Below, one piece after another: positions 46,080 to 54,593 of a stretch of DNA of 64,000 nucleotides. Origin of the DNA: Pseudonocardia nigra (lineage in GTDB: Bacteria > Actinomycetota > Actinomycetes > Mycobacteriales > Pseudonocardiaceae); contig NZ_JAHKRK010000008.1 of assembly GCF_019396355.1 (NCBI RefSeq), positions 18,628-82,627 of the forward strand, given 5' to 3'. The translations under genes were made by a program, and so were the position numbers. The first letter of the stretch is position 1; each line of letters begins with the position of its first letter. Under the pieces are notes generated by a model. It was given only the letters and a program-made list of their open reading frames with translations, was not told the DNA's origin and did not search any database.

Positions 46080-47816
46080 TCAGCCGGGGTAGAGCGGCAC
46101 CGCGTCGGGGGCGCCGGGAAGGACCTGGCGCCACGCGACCTGGTCGCCGCCCGCGAAGCTCCACACCCCGACCTGGTCGGTGACCAGCAGCGGGCGGTTG
46201 GCGGAGGCGGCGATCGCGGTGAGCGGCGGGGTGAGGTTGTTGCCCAGCACCGGCTGGATGGTGAGCCCGTCGACCGACACCTGCGCGACCAGCAGCTCCG
46301 ACCCGCGCGTGATGGCCACGACCGATTCCGAGGAACGCCAGTCGGCGGCGACGACCTCACCCAGATCGACGGCGCGCAGCATGCGGATGTTGCGGATCGC
46401 CACCTCGCCCTCGGCGCTGCGGGCCACCGCCGCCGTGTAGAGACCACCTCCGACGACGGCCACCACGCGCATGCCGTCGCGGGACAGGCGCAGGTCGCGG
46501 ATGGGGCCCAGCACCGCCAGCTCGTCGGCGTTGACCCGCCCCGTCGTGGGCGGCCCGGTGCCCTCGACGAGCACGCGCGCGACGATCCGCGAGTCGAGGA
46601 CGGTCCACACCTCCCCACCGCTGGGTGTCCACGTCGGGCGCGTCATCGTGGCGGCGTCGAGCGCGACGGGCGTGACGTTCTGAGCGAGGTCGCCGAGCAG
46701 CAGTGCACGCCTGCCGCCCTGGCGGGTGACCGCCGCCAGCCGCTGCCCGTCGGCGCTCGACGCTGCGGACTCCACGTCGTAGGCGCCGTTGCCGAGCGGG
46801 CCCGGCAGGGGGGTGGTGGGTTCGGGCCCGGTCAGCTGCCGGACGCGCCCGCCGGCGACGACGAGGCCGGGCACGTCGGCCCCCGGCTGCACCTCGCCCG
46901 ACAGCCCGGCGACGTCCTCCCTCGTGACCACCGGCCGCCCCGGCAGGAGCGGTTCGCCGTCGACGAGCAGCCGCACGGGGAGGACGGTGACCTCGGCCAG
47001 CGACAGCACGACCTGTGCGGCCAGCAGTTGCCGGGTGGGCTCGTCGAGGTCGCCGAGCCGGGTGAGGTCGACGACCAACGCGCCGTCGGGGCTGACGGTG
47101 ACGTTGGAGCGCAGCATCGCCCCCGGGGGGAACGCCGAGACCGCGGCGCCCTGCAGCGCGCCGGACGGGCCGGCGAGCAGCAGCTCCACCACCCGGGCCG
47201 GCTGGGCACTGGCGGGCACGCTCGGCACGTACCGCAGGTCGGGAACCACGAGCCTGCGCACCGGGTCGACGAACCAGGTGCGCACGGACCGGTAGTTGTC
47301 CCGGAAGACGGTCAGCGGGACGACGACGCCTGCGGGCAGGGCCGAGATCCGCCACTGCCCGTCGCGGCGCTCGACGGTGACGTCGCGCTGGAAGGTGGCC
47401 TGGTCGGGTTCGAACGCGCCGGACGAGGTGAGCCTGCCGATGGCCGTGCCCCGGATCCGGATGGTCGTGACGTCCGTGCTCGGGCTCGCCCCACCGGGTG
47501 CGGGGATCGTGTCGAACTGACCGTCGAGCACGGTGAGGCCGGCCGCGTCGTCCCATGCGGCGGCGGCGTCGGCGGTGAGGAAGCGGCGGGCGACGCTGTG
47601 CTTGTCGGTGCTGCTGCCCGAGGCGAACACGAAGTCACGGACGAGGTCGAGCGGGTTGCTGCCCTCGACGGGGCCCGCCGGCAGCTGCTCGTCCTGGCCC
47701 TCCCCGACCTCACGCAGCACCTGCACGGGCCGTTCCGCGGGCACGCTCGCGCAGCCGGCCAGCCCGGCGACGGCGAGGAGCAACGCGAGTGCTGCCGCGT
47801 ACCGGCGGCGGGTCAC
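46080..47816 (-). CDS. lpqB: Lipoprotein LpqB
   Basis: A 578-residue lipoprotein with signal RRRYAAALALLLAVAGLAGC and lipobox LAGC. The GerMN domain follows the region ASGSSTDKHSVARRFL, and the C-terminal half is a beta-propeller-like Gmad1 domain (SADGQRLAAVTRQGG). It modulates MtrB activity at the cell surface. GTG 47816 overlaps the mtrB stop as GTGA. Closely follows the mtrA-mtrB-lpqB operon of mycobacteria. Confidence 0.95.
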   Translation of the reverse strand: MTRRRYAAALALLLAVAGLAGCASVPAERPVQVLREVGEGQDEQLPAGPVEGSNPLDLVRDFVFASGSSTDKHSVARRFLTADAAAAWDDAAGLTVLDGQFDTIPAPGGASPSTDVTTIRIRGTAIGRLTSSGAFEPDQATFQRDVTVERRDGQWRISALPAGVVVPLTVFRDNYRSVRTWFVDPVRRLVVPDLRYVPSVPASAQPARVVELLLAGPSGALQGAAVSAFPPGAMLRSNVTVSPDGALVVDLTRLGDLDEPTRQLLAAQVVLSLAEVTVLPVRLLVDGEPLLPGRPVVTREDVAGLSGEVQPGADVPGLVVAGGRVRQLTGPEPTTPLPGPLGNGAYDVESAASSADGQRLAAVTRQGGRRALLLGDLAQNVTPVALDAATMTRPTWTPSGGEVWTVLDSRIVARVLVEGTGPPTTGRVNADELAVLGPIRDLRLSRDGMRVVAVVGGGLYTAAVARSAEGEVAIRNIRMLRAVDLGEVVAADWRSSESVVAITRGSELLVAQVSVDGLTIQPVLGNNLTPPLTAIAASANRPLLVTDQVGVWSFAGGDQVAWRQVLPGAPDAVPLYPG

Positions 47817-49549
47817 GGGGCCTCCCCCGGCTCGGTGGCGGGGTCGTCGTCGGCCCAGCCGGACGCCGCCACCGGGACGGCGCGCTCGCGCGCGGGCGTC
47901 GGCACCGAACCGGCCGGTTCGCCCGTGGACCGCGCCGTGTCCGAGGCGTCCTCCGGGCCGAGCGGCAGCGGGCTGGCCTCGACGACGTCGCCGACGGCGC
48001 GGGGCAGCGTGAGCCGGAACGCGGCGCCCCGCCCGATCTCCCCCCACGCCTGCAGCCAGCCGCCGTGCAGCCGCGCGTCCTCGATGGCGATGGCCAGCCC
48101 GAGCCCGCTGCCGCCGCTGCGCCGCGCCCGCGACTCCTCCGCCCGCCAGAACCGGTTGAACACCAGCCCGGCCTCCCCGGGGCGCAGCCCGACGCCGTGG
48201 TCGCGCACCAGCACGGCCACGGTGCGCTCGTCACAGGCCAGCACGACCTCCACGGGACGGCTCTCGCCGTGGTCGACGGCGTTGGCGACGAGGTTGCGCA
48301 CGATCCGCTCGACCCGGCGCGGGTCGACCTCGGCGTACACGCCGACGGGCAGATCCAGCTCCAGCGGGGTGTGGGTCTCGTCGGCGATGCCGCGCACCGC
48401 CTCGACGGCCCGCATCACGACGCCGTGCATGTCGACCCGCTCGGCGCCCAGCTCGGCGACGCCGGCGTCGAGCCTGCTGATCTCCAGCAGGTCGGCGAGC
48501 AGCGCCTCGAAGCGGTCGAGCTCGGCGACGAGCAGCTCCGAGCTGCGCCGCAGTGCCGGCAGCAGCTCGTCGCGGGAGGCATAGAGCACGTCGGCGGCCA
48601 TCCGCACAGTGGTGAGGGGGGTGCGCAGTTCGTGACTCACGTCGGAGGTGAACCGGCGCTGCAGCGCTCCGAACTCCTCGAGCTGGCGGATCTGGGTCTG
48701 GATGCTGCTCGCCATCTCGTTGTAGGACTCCCCGAGCCGGGCGACCTCGTCCTCGCCCTGCACCGGCATCCGCTCGTCGAGGTGGCCGTCGGCGAACCGC
48801 TCGGCGATCTCCGCGGCCTGCCGGACCGGCCGCACGACCTGGCGCGTGACCAGGCTCGCGATCCCGGCGAGCAGCAGCAGGAGGATCAGCCCGCCGACGA
48901 TCAGCGTGCTCTGCACCAGCCCGAGGGTGCGCTGTTCGGCCGTGAGCGGGAACAGCAGGTAGAACTCCAGCTCGCCGTTCGCGGTGCGCACCGGCTGCCC
49001 GACGATCAGCGTCGGGACCTCCACGCCCTCCTCGGTGAGCGTGACGTACTTGCGCGACAGGGTGCCCGAGGCGACCGCGGTGCGCAGGTCGACGGGGACG
49101 TCCTCGATGGGCCCGGCCGAGACCTGCGCGCCGGGGTCGTCCTGGCTGGTGGTGAGCACCGCCCGGAACTCCCCGGCGGTGGTGGACGTGGACTCGTCGG
49201 CCGCGCTCGAGTTGGTGAGCCGGTCGAGCGCGTTGTTGAGGTCGCCCTGCGCGCCCTCCCGGTCGGGGTCGACGCCGGACAGGTCGCGCTCCAGCAGCAC
49301 GGCGCCCGCCTCGGTGCGTGCGAGCGTGTCGGCCTCCTTCGCCTGCAGCACGCGCAGGGCGATCTGCGTCTGCAGGACGAGCCCGAGCACCACGACGACG
49401 GCCGTGGACAGCGCGAGAGTGCTGATCACGACCCGGACCTGCAGCGACCGCCGCCAGATAGCGCTCCAGGCCTCGGTCATGTCGGCCGCCATCTGGCGCG
49501 CCTGCGCCAGGCTGCGGCGCGCGCGGAGGCCGACCGGCACCGCGGTCAC
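47813..49549 (-). CDS. mtrB: Sensor histidine kinase MtrB
   Basis: A 578-residue membrane kinase with two helices (VRVVISTLALSTAVVVVLGL near residue 40; VQSTLIVGGLILLLLLAGI near 215), an extracellular loop, HAMP and HisKA (SDVSHELRTPLTTVRMAA, His near 303). The ATPase has IVRNLVANAVDHGE and GGSGLGLAIA. The G1 motif is VRDHGVGL rather than DNGxG, as seen in other MtrB proteins. It responds to osmotic or cell-division cues and phosphorylates MtrA. GTG start. Confidence 0.95.
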   Translation of the reverse strand: MTAVPVGLRARRSLAQARQMAADMTEAWSAIWRRSLQVRVVISTLALSTAVVVVLGLVLQTQIALRVLQAKEADTLARTEAGAVLLERDLSGVDPDREGAQGDLNNALDRLTNSSAADESTSTTAGEFRAVLTTSQDDPGAQVSAGPIEDVPVDLRTAVASGTLSRKYVTLTEEGVEVPTLIVGQPVRTANGELEFYLLFPLTAEQRTLGLVQSTLIVGGLILLLLLAGIASLVTRQVVRPVRQAAEIAERFADGHLDERMPVQGEDEVARLGESYNEMASSIQTQIRQLEEFGALQRRFTSDVSHELRTPLTTVRMAADVLYASRDELLPALRRSSELLVAELDRFEALLADLLEISRLDAGVAELGAERVDMHGVVMRAVEAVRGIADETHTPLELDLPVGVYAEVDPRRVERIVRNLVANAVDHGESRPVEVVLACDERTVAVLVRDHGVGLRPGEAGLVFNRFWRAEESRARRSGGSGLGLAIAIEDARLHGGWLQAWGEIGRGAAFRLTLPRAVGDVVEASPLPLGPEDASDTARSTGEPAGSVPTPARERAVPVAASGWADDDPATEPGEAP

Positions 49550-49559
49550 GGCCCCGGGC

Positions 49560-50237
49560 TCACGGTGGGCCTGCCTTGTACCCGACGCCCCGGACGGTCA
49601 GCACCACCTCGGGGTGCTCCGGATCGCGCTCCACCTTGGACCGCAGCCGCTGGACGTGCACGTTGACCAGCCGGGTGTCGGCGGCATGCCGGTAGCCCCA
49701 CACCTGCTCCAGGAGCACCTCGCGGGTGAACACCTGCCGCGGCTTGCGGGCCAGCGCCACGAGCAGGTCGAACTCCAGCGGGGTGAGCGCGATGGGCTCG
49801 CCGGCCCGCTCGACCTGGTGGCCGGGCACGTCGATGGTGACGTCGCCGATCGACAGCTGCTCGGCGGGTTCGGCCTCGGTGCGCCGCACGCGCGCCCGGA
49901 TCCGGGCCACGAGCTCCTTGGGCTTGAACGGCTTGACCACGTAGTCGTCGGCGCCGGACTCCAGGCCCAGCACGATGTCGACGGTGTCGCTCTTGGCCGT
50001 GAGCATGACGATCGGCACGCCCGACTCCGACCGGATGGCGCGGCAGACGTCGATGCCGTTCATGCCGGGGAGCATCAGGTCCAGCAGCACGACGTCGGGG
50101 CGCAGCTCGCGGACGGCCGGCAGCGCACGGGTGCCGTCGCCGACCACCGCGGTGTCGAACCCCTCGCCCCGCAGCACGATCGTCAGCATCTCGGCCAACG
50201 CCGGGTCGTCGTCGACCACCAGTACGCGCGACTTCAT
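49560..50237 (-). CDS. mtrA: Response regulator MtrA
   Basis: A 225-residue OmpR-type regulator: receiver with VLVVDDDPALAEMLTIVLRG, phosphoacceptor in DVVLLDLMLPGMNG and KPFKPKELVARI; winged helix with LVNVHVQRLRSKVERDP and VRGVGYKAG. It controls cell-wall, division and replication genes and is essential in M. tuberculosis. The start ATG 50237 is chosen by homology; 50249 is in frame. A ten-base gap separates it from mtrB. Confidence 0.97.
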   Translation of the reverse strand: MKSRVLVVDDDPALAEMLTIVLRGEGFDTAVVGDGTRALPAVRELRPDVVLLDLMLPGMNGIDVCRAIRSESGVPIVMLTAKSDTVDIVLGLESGADDYVVKPFKPKELVARIRARVRRTEAEPAEQLSIGDVTIDVPGHQVERAGEPIALTPLEFDLLVALARKPRQVFTREVLLEQVWGYRHAADTRLVNVHVQRLRSKVERDPEHPEVVLTVRGVGYKAGPP

Positions 50238-50322
50238 GTAAGTCAGCATCCCATTCGGCTCCGACAGCGTGCGGAGGGCCCGCTGATCTCCGGAACTGCA
50301 CCCATTCTGCATGCACCGCTGC

Positions 50323-50328
50323 TACCGT
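50323..50328 (+). promoter_or_regulatory. -10 hexamer of the second vapBC-type operon
   Basis: TACCGT lies 6 nt before ATG 50335, consistent with a leaderless antitoxin-toxin transcript. Confidence 0.55.
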
Positions 50329-50334
50329 GCGGTC

Positions 50335-50589
50335 ATGCCGAAGAACGTGCAGATCCGGAACCTCGATGATGCGACGTACGAGCGCCTACGCGCCCGGGCC
50401 AAGGCCGGCGATCTGTCGCTGAGCCAGTACCTGCGGCACGAGCTACAGCACCTGGCCAGCGTGCCGACGATGGCGGAGTGGCTCGACAGTGCCGACCGCC
50501 GGCGCGCCGAGCACGGCGGAGTCAGCCGCGAAGACCTGGACCGGGCTGTCGCCGAGATGCGGGCGGACCGTGATCGCCTTCGTGATTGA
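50335..50589 (+). CDS. FitA/VapB-like antitoxin
   Basis: An 84-residue ribbon-helix-helix protein (MPKNVQIRNLDDATYERLRA, AKAGDLSLSQYLRHEL) of the FitA type, followed by a toxin-binding tail (GGVSREDLDRAVAEMRADRD). It overlaps the toxin gene by 20 bp. It should bind its own promoter region and neutralise the PIN toxin. Confidence 0.9.
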   Translation: MPKNVQIRNLDDATYERLRARAKAGDLSLSQYLRHELQHLASVPTMAEWLDSADRRRAEHGGVSREDLDRAVAEMRADRDRLRD

Positions 50590-50971
50590 CGCTTCCGCGC
50601 TCGTCGAGCTGGCGACGGGCCGGAAGCCCGAGCACGACCTGACCCGGCGGGTGCGGACCGGAGCGGGCGCCGCACCGGAGCTGATCGACATCGAGACGCT
50701 GCACGTCCTCAGGTCGATGCACCGGCGTGGAAGCCTCGATGCCGCGCAAGCGGCGCAGGCCGTCGGCCAGGTCGAGCAGGCTCCACTGGCCCGGATGGCC
50801 CACCGGCCGCTGGTGAGCCGGATCTGGGAGCTTCGCGACAGCATCACCGCCTACGACGCCGCCTACATCGCCCTGGCCGAGCGCCTCGACGTCCCGCTCC
50901 TCACCTGCGACGCCCGTCTCGGCCGCGCCCACGGCCACGGGGCCGAGGTGATCGTCTATCCGAGGAGCTGA
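50570..50971 (+). CDS. VapC-type PIN toxin
   Basis: A 133-residue PIN-domain protein: Asp in VIDASALVELATG, Glu in IDIETLHVLRSM, Asp in DSITAYDAAYIALAE and Asp in LLTCDARLG. A Mg-dependent RNase is expected. The start is GTG 50570 inside the antitoxin gene. Its end overlaps the convergent tmk by 16 bp. Together with its antitoxin it sits between mtrA and tmk, which are neighbours in M. tuberculosis. Confidence 0.9.
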   Translation: MIAFVIDASALVELATGRKPEHDLTRRVRTGAGAAPELIDIETLHVLRSMHRRGSLDAAQAAQAVGQVEQAPLARMAHRPLVSRIWELRDSITAYDAAYIALAERLDVPLLTCDARLGRAHGHGAEVIVYPRS

Positions 50972-51600
50972 ACTGCGAGCGCCTCGGCGTCGAGCGGGGC
51001 GGTCCCGTCCAGCACCGTCCACGGCGAGAGCCAGTCCGCGGCCGCGAGCTGCGCGTACGCCGCGCCCGTCCGCTCCTGCAGCCCGTCGTCGGACTCGTAG
51101 GCGTCGCGTTCCCGGCCCGGCTCGGTGCGCTCCCGGTGGTCGGCCCGGGCGGCGGCGACGGCGCGGGGCACGGCGAGCAGCAGCTGGTGGTCCGGCACCG
51201 GGATCGCGAACCGCTCGACCTCCAGTTCCCGGACCCACTCGACGAACTCCCCGTCCGCCTTCTGGTGCAGTCGCGCCGCCCCGTACGCGGCGTTCGAGGC
51301 CACGTAGCGGTCGACGAGAACGACGTCGTGCTCGCGCACGGCCGCGCGGATCTCCGGCGCGGCGGCCCGGCGGTCCAGCGCGAACATCAGCGCCATCCCG
51401 TGCACCGACCCGGCGAGGTCCCCCAGTCGGCCGTAGAGCGCGTCGCGTGCGAGCTCGGCGTGCACATCGGTGTCGTAGCGGGGGAACGCTATCCGCGCCA
51501 CCCGGGCGTCGCGCGCGGCGAGCACCGCGCACACCCGGTCCGACAGCGTCCGCTTCCCGGCGCCGTCCAGCCCCTCGACGACGACCAGCCGGCCCGTCAC
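50956..51600 (-). CDS. tmk: Thymidylate kinase
   Basis: A 214-residue kinase with P-loop VEGLDGAGKRTLSDRV, the DR motif VLVDRYVASNAAYGAARL and a lid region ARADHRERTEPGRERD. It converts dTMP to dTDP. The GAGKRT variant matches M. tuberculosis Tmk. GTG 51600 overlaps the stop of the reductase gene as GTGA. Confidence 0.93.
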   Translation of the reverse strand: MTGRLVVVEGLDGAGKRTLSDRVCAVLAARDARVARIAFPRYDTDVHAELARDALYGRLGDLAGSVHGMALMFALDRRAAAPEIRAAVREHDVVLVDRYVASNAAYGAARLHQKADGEFVEWVRELEVERFAIPVPDHQLLLAVPRAVAAARADHRERTEPGRERDAYESDDGLQERTGAAYAQLAAADWLSPWTVLDGTAPLDAEALAVQLLG

Positions 51601-52373
51601 AAGGCCCCTTCCAGGCGCGCGGCGACCTGCCGGTAGCGGCTGACCGGGACCAGGTGCACGCCGGCGAACGCGCCGCTGTCGCGCAGGGCGAGCACCTGCT
51701 CGCAGGCGGCGTCGACGCCGGCGTCGGGGTCCGCCCGGACGCGCTCCACCAGCGCACCGGGGATCTCGATGTCGGGGATCGACGCGCGGAGCCGCTCGGC
51801 CATCGTGGCGCTGGCGAGCACCATGACGCCCGCGTACACCGGCATGTCGACGGGGTTGGCGTCGCGCCACCGCAGCAGCGCGTCCAGGGAGTAGCTGACC
51901 TGCGCGAACGCGAAGTCCGCCGTCCGCTTCCACACCGGGAGGCGCCGCGTCAGGCCCGCGGTGACCCCGAGCCGGAAGGGCGCCACGCCCGCGAACGCCC
52001 GGTCCTCCGTGGCGGCACGCGCCTCGTCGATCATCGCGCGCACCGTGAGCTCGCTGGTCCGGTCCCCGGCCGTCGGCTTGTCGCCGTGCACGAAGAGGAA
52101 CTGGTCCACGCCGTAGGCCGCGGCCGTCAGCAGATCGCGTCGGAACCCGAGCAGGTTGCGGTCGCGCGAGTTCACGCACGCGACGCTGCGGCCACCCATG
52201 GACTCCACCTCGTGCGCCACGGCGATGCTGGACACGGTGGCGCGGCCGATGTGGTTGTCGGGGATGAGGAACGACTCCGCGATCGGGGTGAGCACCCCGA
52301 TCTGGTGACGGACGTGCTTCAGGTCCGGCCGGGTCGGCGGCTCGATCTCGCAGATCAGGCGGAATCCGGTCAC
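51597..52373 (-). CDS. Methylenetetrahydrofolate reductase-family protein
   Basis: A 258-residue TIM-barrel protein. Recognisable segments are FRLICEIEPPTRPDL, IPDNHIGRATVSSIAVAHEV, QFLFVHGDKPTAGDR and FRLGVTAGLTRRLPVWKRT. It lacks the classical length and some FAD contacts of MetF, and so belongs to a shorter, divergent branch. It may act in folate one-carbon metabolism; linkage to tmk (dTMP synthesis) supports that loosely. GTG 52373 is 6 nt behind TACCGT. Confidence 0.75.
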   Translation of the reverse strand: MTGFRLICEIEPPTRPDLKHVRHQIGVLTPIAESFLIPDNHIGRATVSSIAVAHEVESMGGRSVACVNSRDRNLLGFRRDLLTAAAYGVDQFLFVHGDKPTAGDRTSELTVRAMIDEARAATEDRAFAGVAPFRLGVTAGLTRRLPVWKRTADFAFAQVSYSLDALLRWRDANPVDMPVYAGVMVLASATMAERLRASIPDIEIPGALVERVRADPDAGVDAACEQVLALRDSGAFAGVHLVPVSRYRQVAARLEGAL

Positions 52374-52379
52374 GGAGAA

Positions 52380-52385
52380 ACGGTA
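52380..52385 (-). promoter_or_regulatory. -10 hexamer of the reductase-tmk operon
   Basis: TACCGT on the minus strand lies 6 nt before GTG 52373, giving a leaderless start for the MTHFR-like and tmk genes. Confidence 0.6.
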
Positions 52386-52389
52386 GCGG

Positions 52390-52980
52390 TCAGCCCTTCG
52401 CGACCCGGAACGTGAGGTGCGTGGCGAGCGGCGTGGTGACGCAGTCGGTCTGCTCGAGCTCCACCTGTTCGCCGAGCGGGCGCTCGAACAGCCGGGTGCC
52501 GCCGCCGAGCAGCACCGGCACGACGTGCAGGCGGATCTCGTCCACCAGACCGGCCGCCAGGCTCTGCTGGATCACGTCGGCGCCGCCGTTCACGACGACG
52601 TCGCGCCCGTCCGCGGCCTCCCGGGCCCGCTCGATCGCCGCCACCACGCCGTCGGTGCAGAAGTGGAACGTCGTCGGCCCCTTCACCAGGTCCTCGGCCG
52701 GCCGGTTCGTGACGACGACGACGGGCACGCCGAAGGCCCCGTCGTCGCCCCACGTGCCGATCCCCACGTCGAACATCCGCCTGCCGATCACGATCGCGCC
52801 CGTGCCGGCGAACATCCGCTCGCCCGCGGCCCGGTCGGCGGCGCTCGGCTCGCCGCCGTCGAGCCCGATCCACCGGTGCAGCCGCAGCCCCGCGTCCCCG
52901 AACGGCCGCTCCACGGCGACGCCACGCCCGGCCACGTAGCCGTCGACCGACGGGCTGACCTCCACGATCACGTCTCCCAT
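52390..52980 (-). CDS. Dihydrofolate reductase-family (RibD C-terminal-like) protein
   Basis: A 196-residue protein of the DHFR/RibD_C superfamily. EVSPSVDGYVAGRGVAVER, AIVIGRRMFDVGIGTWGDD and DVVVNGGADVIQQSLAAGL, then VPVLLGGGTRLFE are typical. Members bind NADPH; many reduce unrelated substrates, so true dihydrofolate reductase activity should not be assumed. It ends the upstream minus-strand sugar locus by position but is likely unrelated. Confidence 0.88.
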   Translation of the reverse strand: MGDVIVEVSPSVDGYVAGRGVAVERPFGDAGLRLHRWIGLDGGEPSAADRAAGERMFAGTGAIVIGRRMFDVGIGTWGDDGAFGVPVVVVTNRPAEDLVKGPTTFHFCTDGVVAAIERAREAADGRDVVVNGGADVIQQSLAAGLVDEIRLHVVPVLLGGGTRLFERPLGEQVELEQTDCVTTPLATHLTFRVAKG

Positions 52981-53009
52981 GCCATGGAGACCGGGGCCGC
53001 GGGCGGAAC

Positions 53010-54521
53010 TCATCCGAGCGCGAGGACGGTCCCCTGCCCGGCGAGCCGCTCCTGCAGCGCGCCGACGTCGATCCGCTGGACCGGTCGGCCGTCCGCGAGC
53101 GTCAGCGCGGCGGCCTCCCCCGCGGCCTGGCCGAGCATCTCGTACTGCACCTCCATGCGCACCGACGCGAACGCCACGTGCGAAGCGCTCACGCACACCG
53201 GCACCAGGAGGTTGGTGCACTCGGCGAACCGCGGCACGATCGCGCGGTACGGGATCGGGTACGGCCGCACCGGCACCGACAGGTACCCCTCGTTCTCCAC
53301 GGACGGGAGCGGGTCGGGGTGCTCGTACACCTCCCGCCACGTGCGCCGGACCTCGCGGACGTCGATGTGGTAGCTGCCCATCGCGATCGCGTCGAACTGC
53401 GGCACCGGTGCCGGGAACAGGTCGTGCTCGGTGAGCACGTACTCCCCGAGCATCCGCCGGGCCTCCCGCACGTAGAGCTGGTGGGGCAGACCGCCGGTGT
53501 CGGTGAACTCGTCGGCGGGCAGGCCCCACGCCCCGAGACCGTCGCGCACGGCGGCGGGCACGGCCGGGTCGGTGCTCATGAAGTGCAGGAAGTCGAGCGT
53601 GTAGTCGCGGTGCCGCGCGCGGATGCGCTCCCGGCTGGCCGCGTCGGCCTCCGGATAGGCGTGCTGGGTGCCGTCGAGCAGGTTGAGCGACAGCGGCCCG
53701 ATCGAGTTCGCGTCGCACTTGCCGTTCGGGAGGTTCGGCACCAGCCCGAGCACGTCCGGCGCGCCGATCTCGATCCCGCGCTCGGCGAGCAGCGCGAACC
53801 ACCGCCGCGCCAGCTCCCACTCGGCCGGGTCGTAGCCGTCCCGGCAGGGGAACGGCAGTCGGTCGGGCGCGCCGCTGAGGCAGACCCGGTAGCCGTAGCC
53901 CATGACCGCGCCGTCACCCGCCCCGACCGCGGTCGTCGGGGCGTCGTCGATCAGCGGGAACAGACGGCCGTCGGTGTCGAACGGCGACAGGTACGGCGGG
54001 AAGTTGTGCTTGCCCGGCGCGAACTCGGGGCGCCCGGCGAACCGCTCGCCGTACCGGCCGCGGTCCTCGCGGCCGACCCGGTACGAGACGCCGGCGAGCG
54101 CCAGCAGGTCGCCCTCGTAGCTCGCGTCGACGAACACGCCGCCGCGGTACTCGCGCCCGCCCGCCCTCACGGACGCGATGACGCCGTCCCGCGCGGCCAC
54201 GGCCGTCAGCGGCGCGTCGACGACCACCTCGACGCCCGCGGCCTCCAGCCAGCCGGTGAGGATCCGCTCGGCGACGTGCGGCTCGGGCCCGGCGTAGTGC
54301 CCCGGCGCCACGCCGTAGTACTCCCCGACGGCCACGGCGAATTCGCGCGCCATCCCGCCCAGCACGCGGGGATCGCCGAGGTCGGTGTAGCCGAGCCCGC
54401 CCGACACCATCCCCCCGACGTGGCGCCCGGGTTCGAGCAGCGTGACGGCGACCGCGCGCCGCGCAGCGGCGACAGCAGCACAGACGCCGGCCGCGGTGGC
54501 CGCGTAGACGACGACGCTCAC
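53010..54521 (-). CDS. FAD-dependent oxidoreductase (FAD_oxidored family)
   Basis: A 503-residue protein with the N-terminal flavin motif VVVYAATAAGVCAAVAAAR, GGMVSGGLGYTDLGDP, FVDASYEGDLLALAGV and a C-terminal SASHVAFASVRMEVQYEML. It belongs to the flavoprotein family found beside glycoside hydrolases in sugar loci, with YAATAAG in place of a classical GxGxxG. It could oxidise a sugar hydroxyl. GTG 54521 touches a repeat element, and no clear ribosome site is visible there. Confidence 0.82.
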   Translation of the reverse strand: MSVVVYAATAAGVCAAVAAARRAVAVTLLEPGRHVGGMVSGGLGYTDLGDPRVLGGMAREFAVAVGEYYGVAPGHYAGPEPHVAERILTGWLEAAGVEVVVDAPLTAVAARDGVIASVRAGGREYRGGVFVDASYEGDLLALAGVSYRVGREDRGRYGERFAGRPEFAPGKHNFPPYLSPFDTDGRLFPLIDDAPTTAVGAGDGAVMGYGYRVCLSGAPDRLPFPCRDGYDPAEWELARRWFALLAERGIEIGAPDVLGLVPNLPNGKCDANSIGPLSLNLLDGTQHAYPEADAASRERIRARHRDYTLDFLHFMSTDPAVPAAVRDGLGAWGLPADEFTDTGGLPHQLYVREARRMLGEYVLTEHDLFPAPVPQFDAIAMGSYHIDVREVRRTWREVYEHPDPLPSVENEGYLSVPVRPYPIPYRAIVPRFAECTNLLVPVCVSASHVAFASVRMEVQYEMLGQAAGEAAALTLADGRPVQRIDVGALQERLAGQGTVLALG

Positions 54522-54588
54522 GGCACACACCGGGTGGTGACGGCACACACCGCCGGCGCTGTGTGCGGACACGGGACGGTGTGTGCGG
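54521..54588. repeat. Inverted repeat of GGCACACAC units (family B, copy 2)
   Basis: CGGCACACAC occurs at 54521-54530 and 54541-54550, followed by inverted GTGTGCG units at 54562-54567 and 54580-54587 regions. The layout of two direct and two inverted units matches 4261-4331. It fills the gap between two minus-strand genes and ends on the FAD gene start codon. Confidence 0.75.
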
Positions 54589-54593
54589 TCGGG

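Noticed and set aside
45180..48584. 1134-codon plus-strand frame opposite comFC, lpqB and mtrB
   Set aside because: Spans several well-supported minus-strand genes; antisense artefact of high GC.
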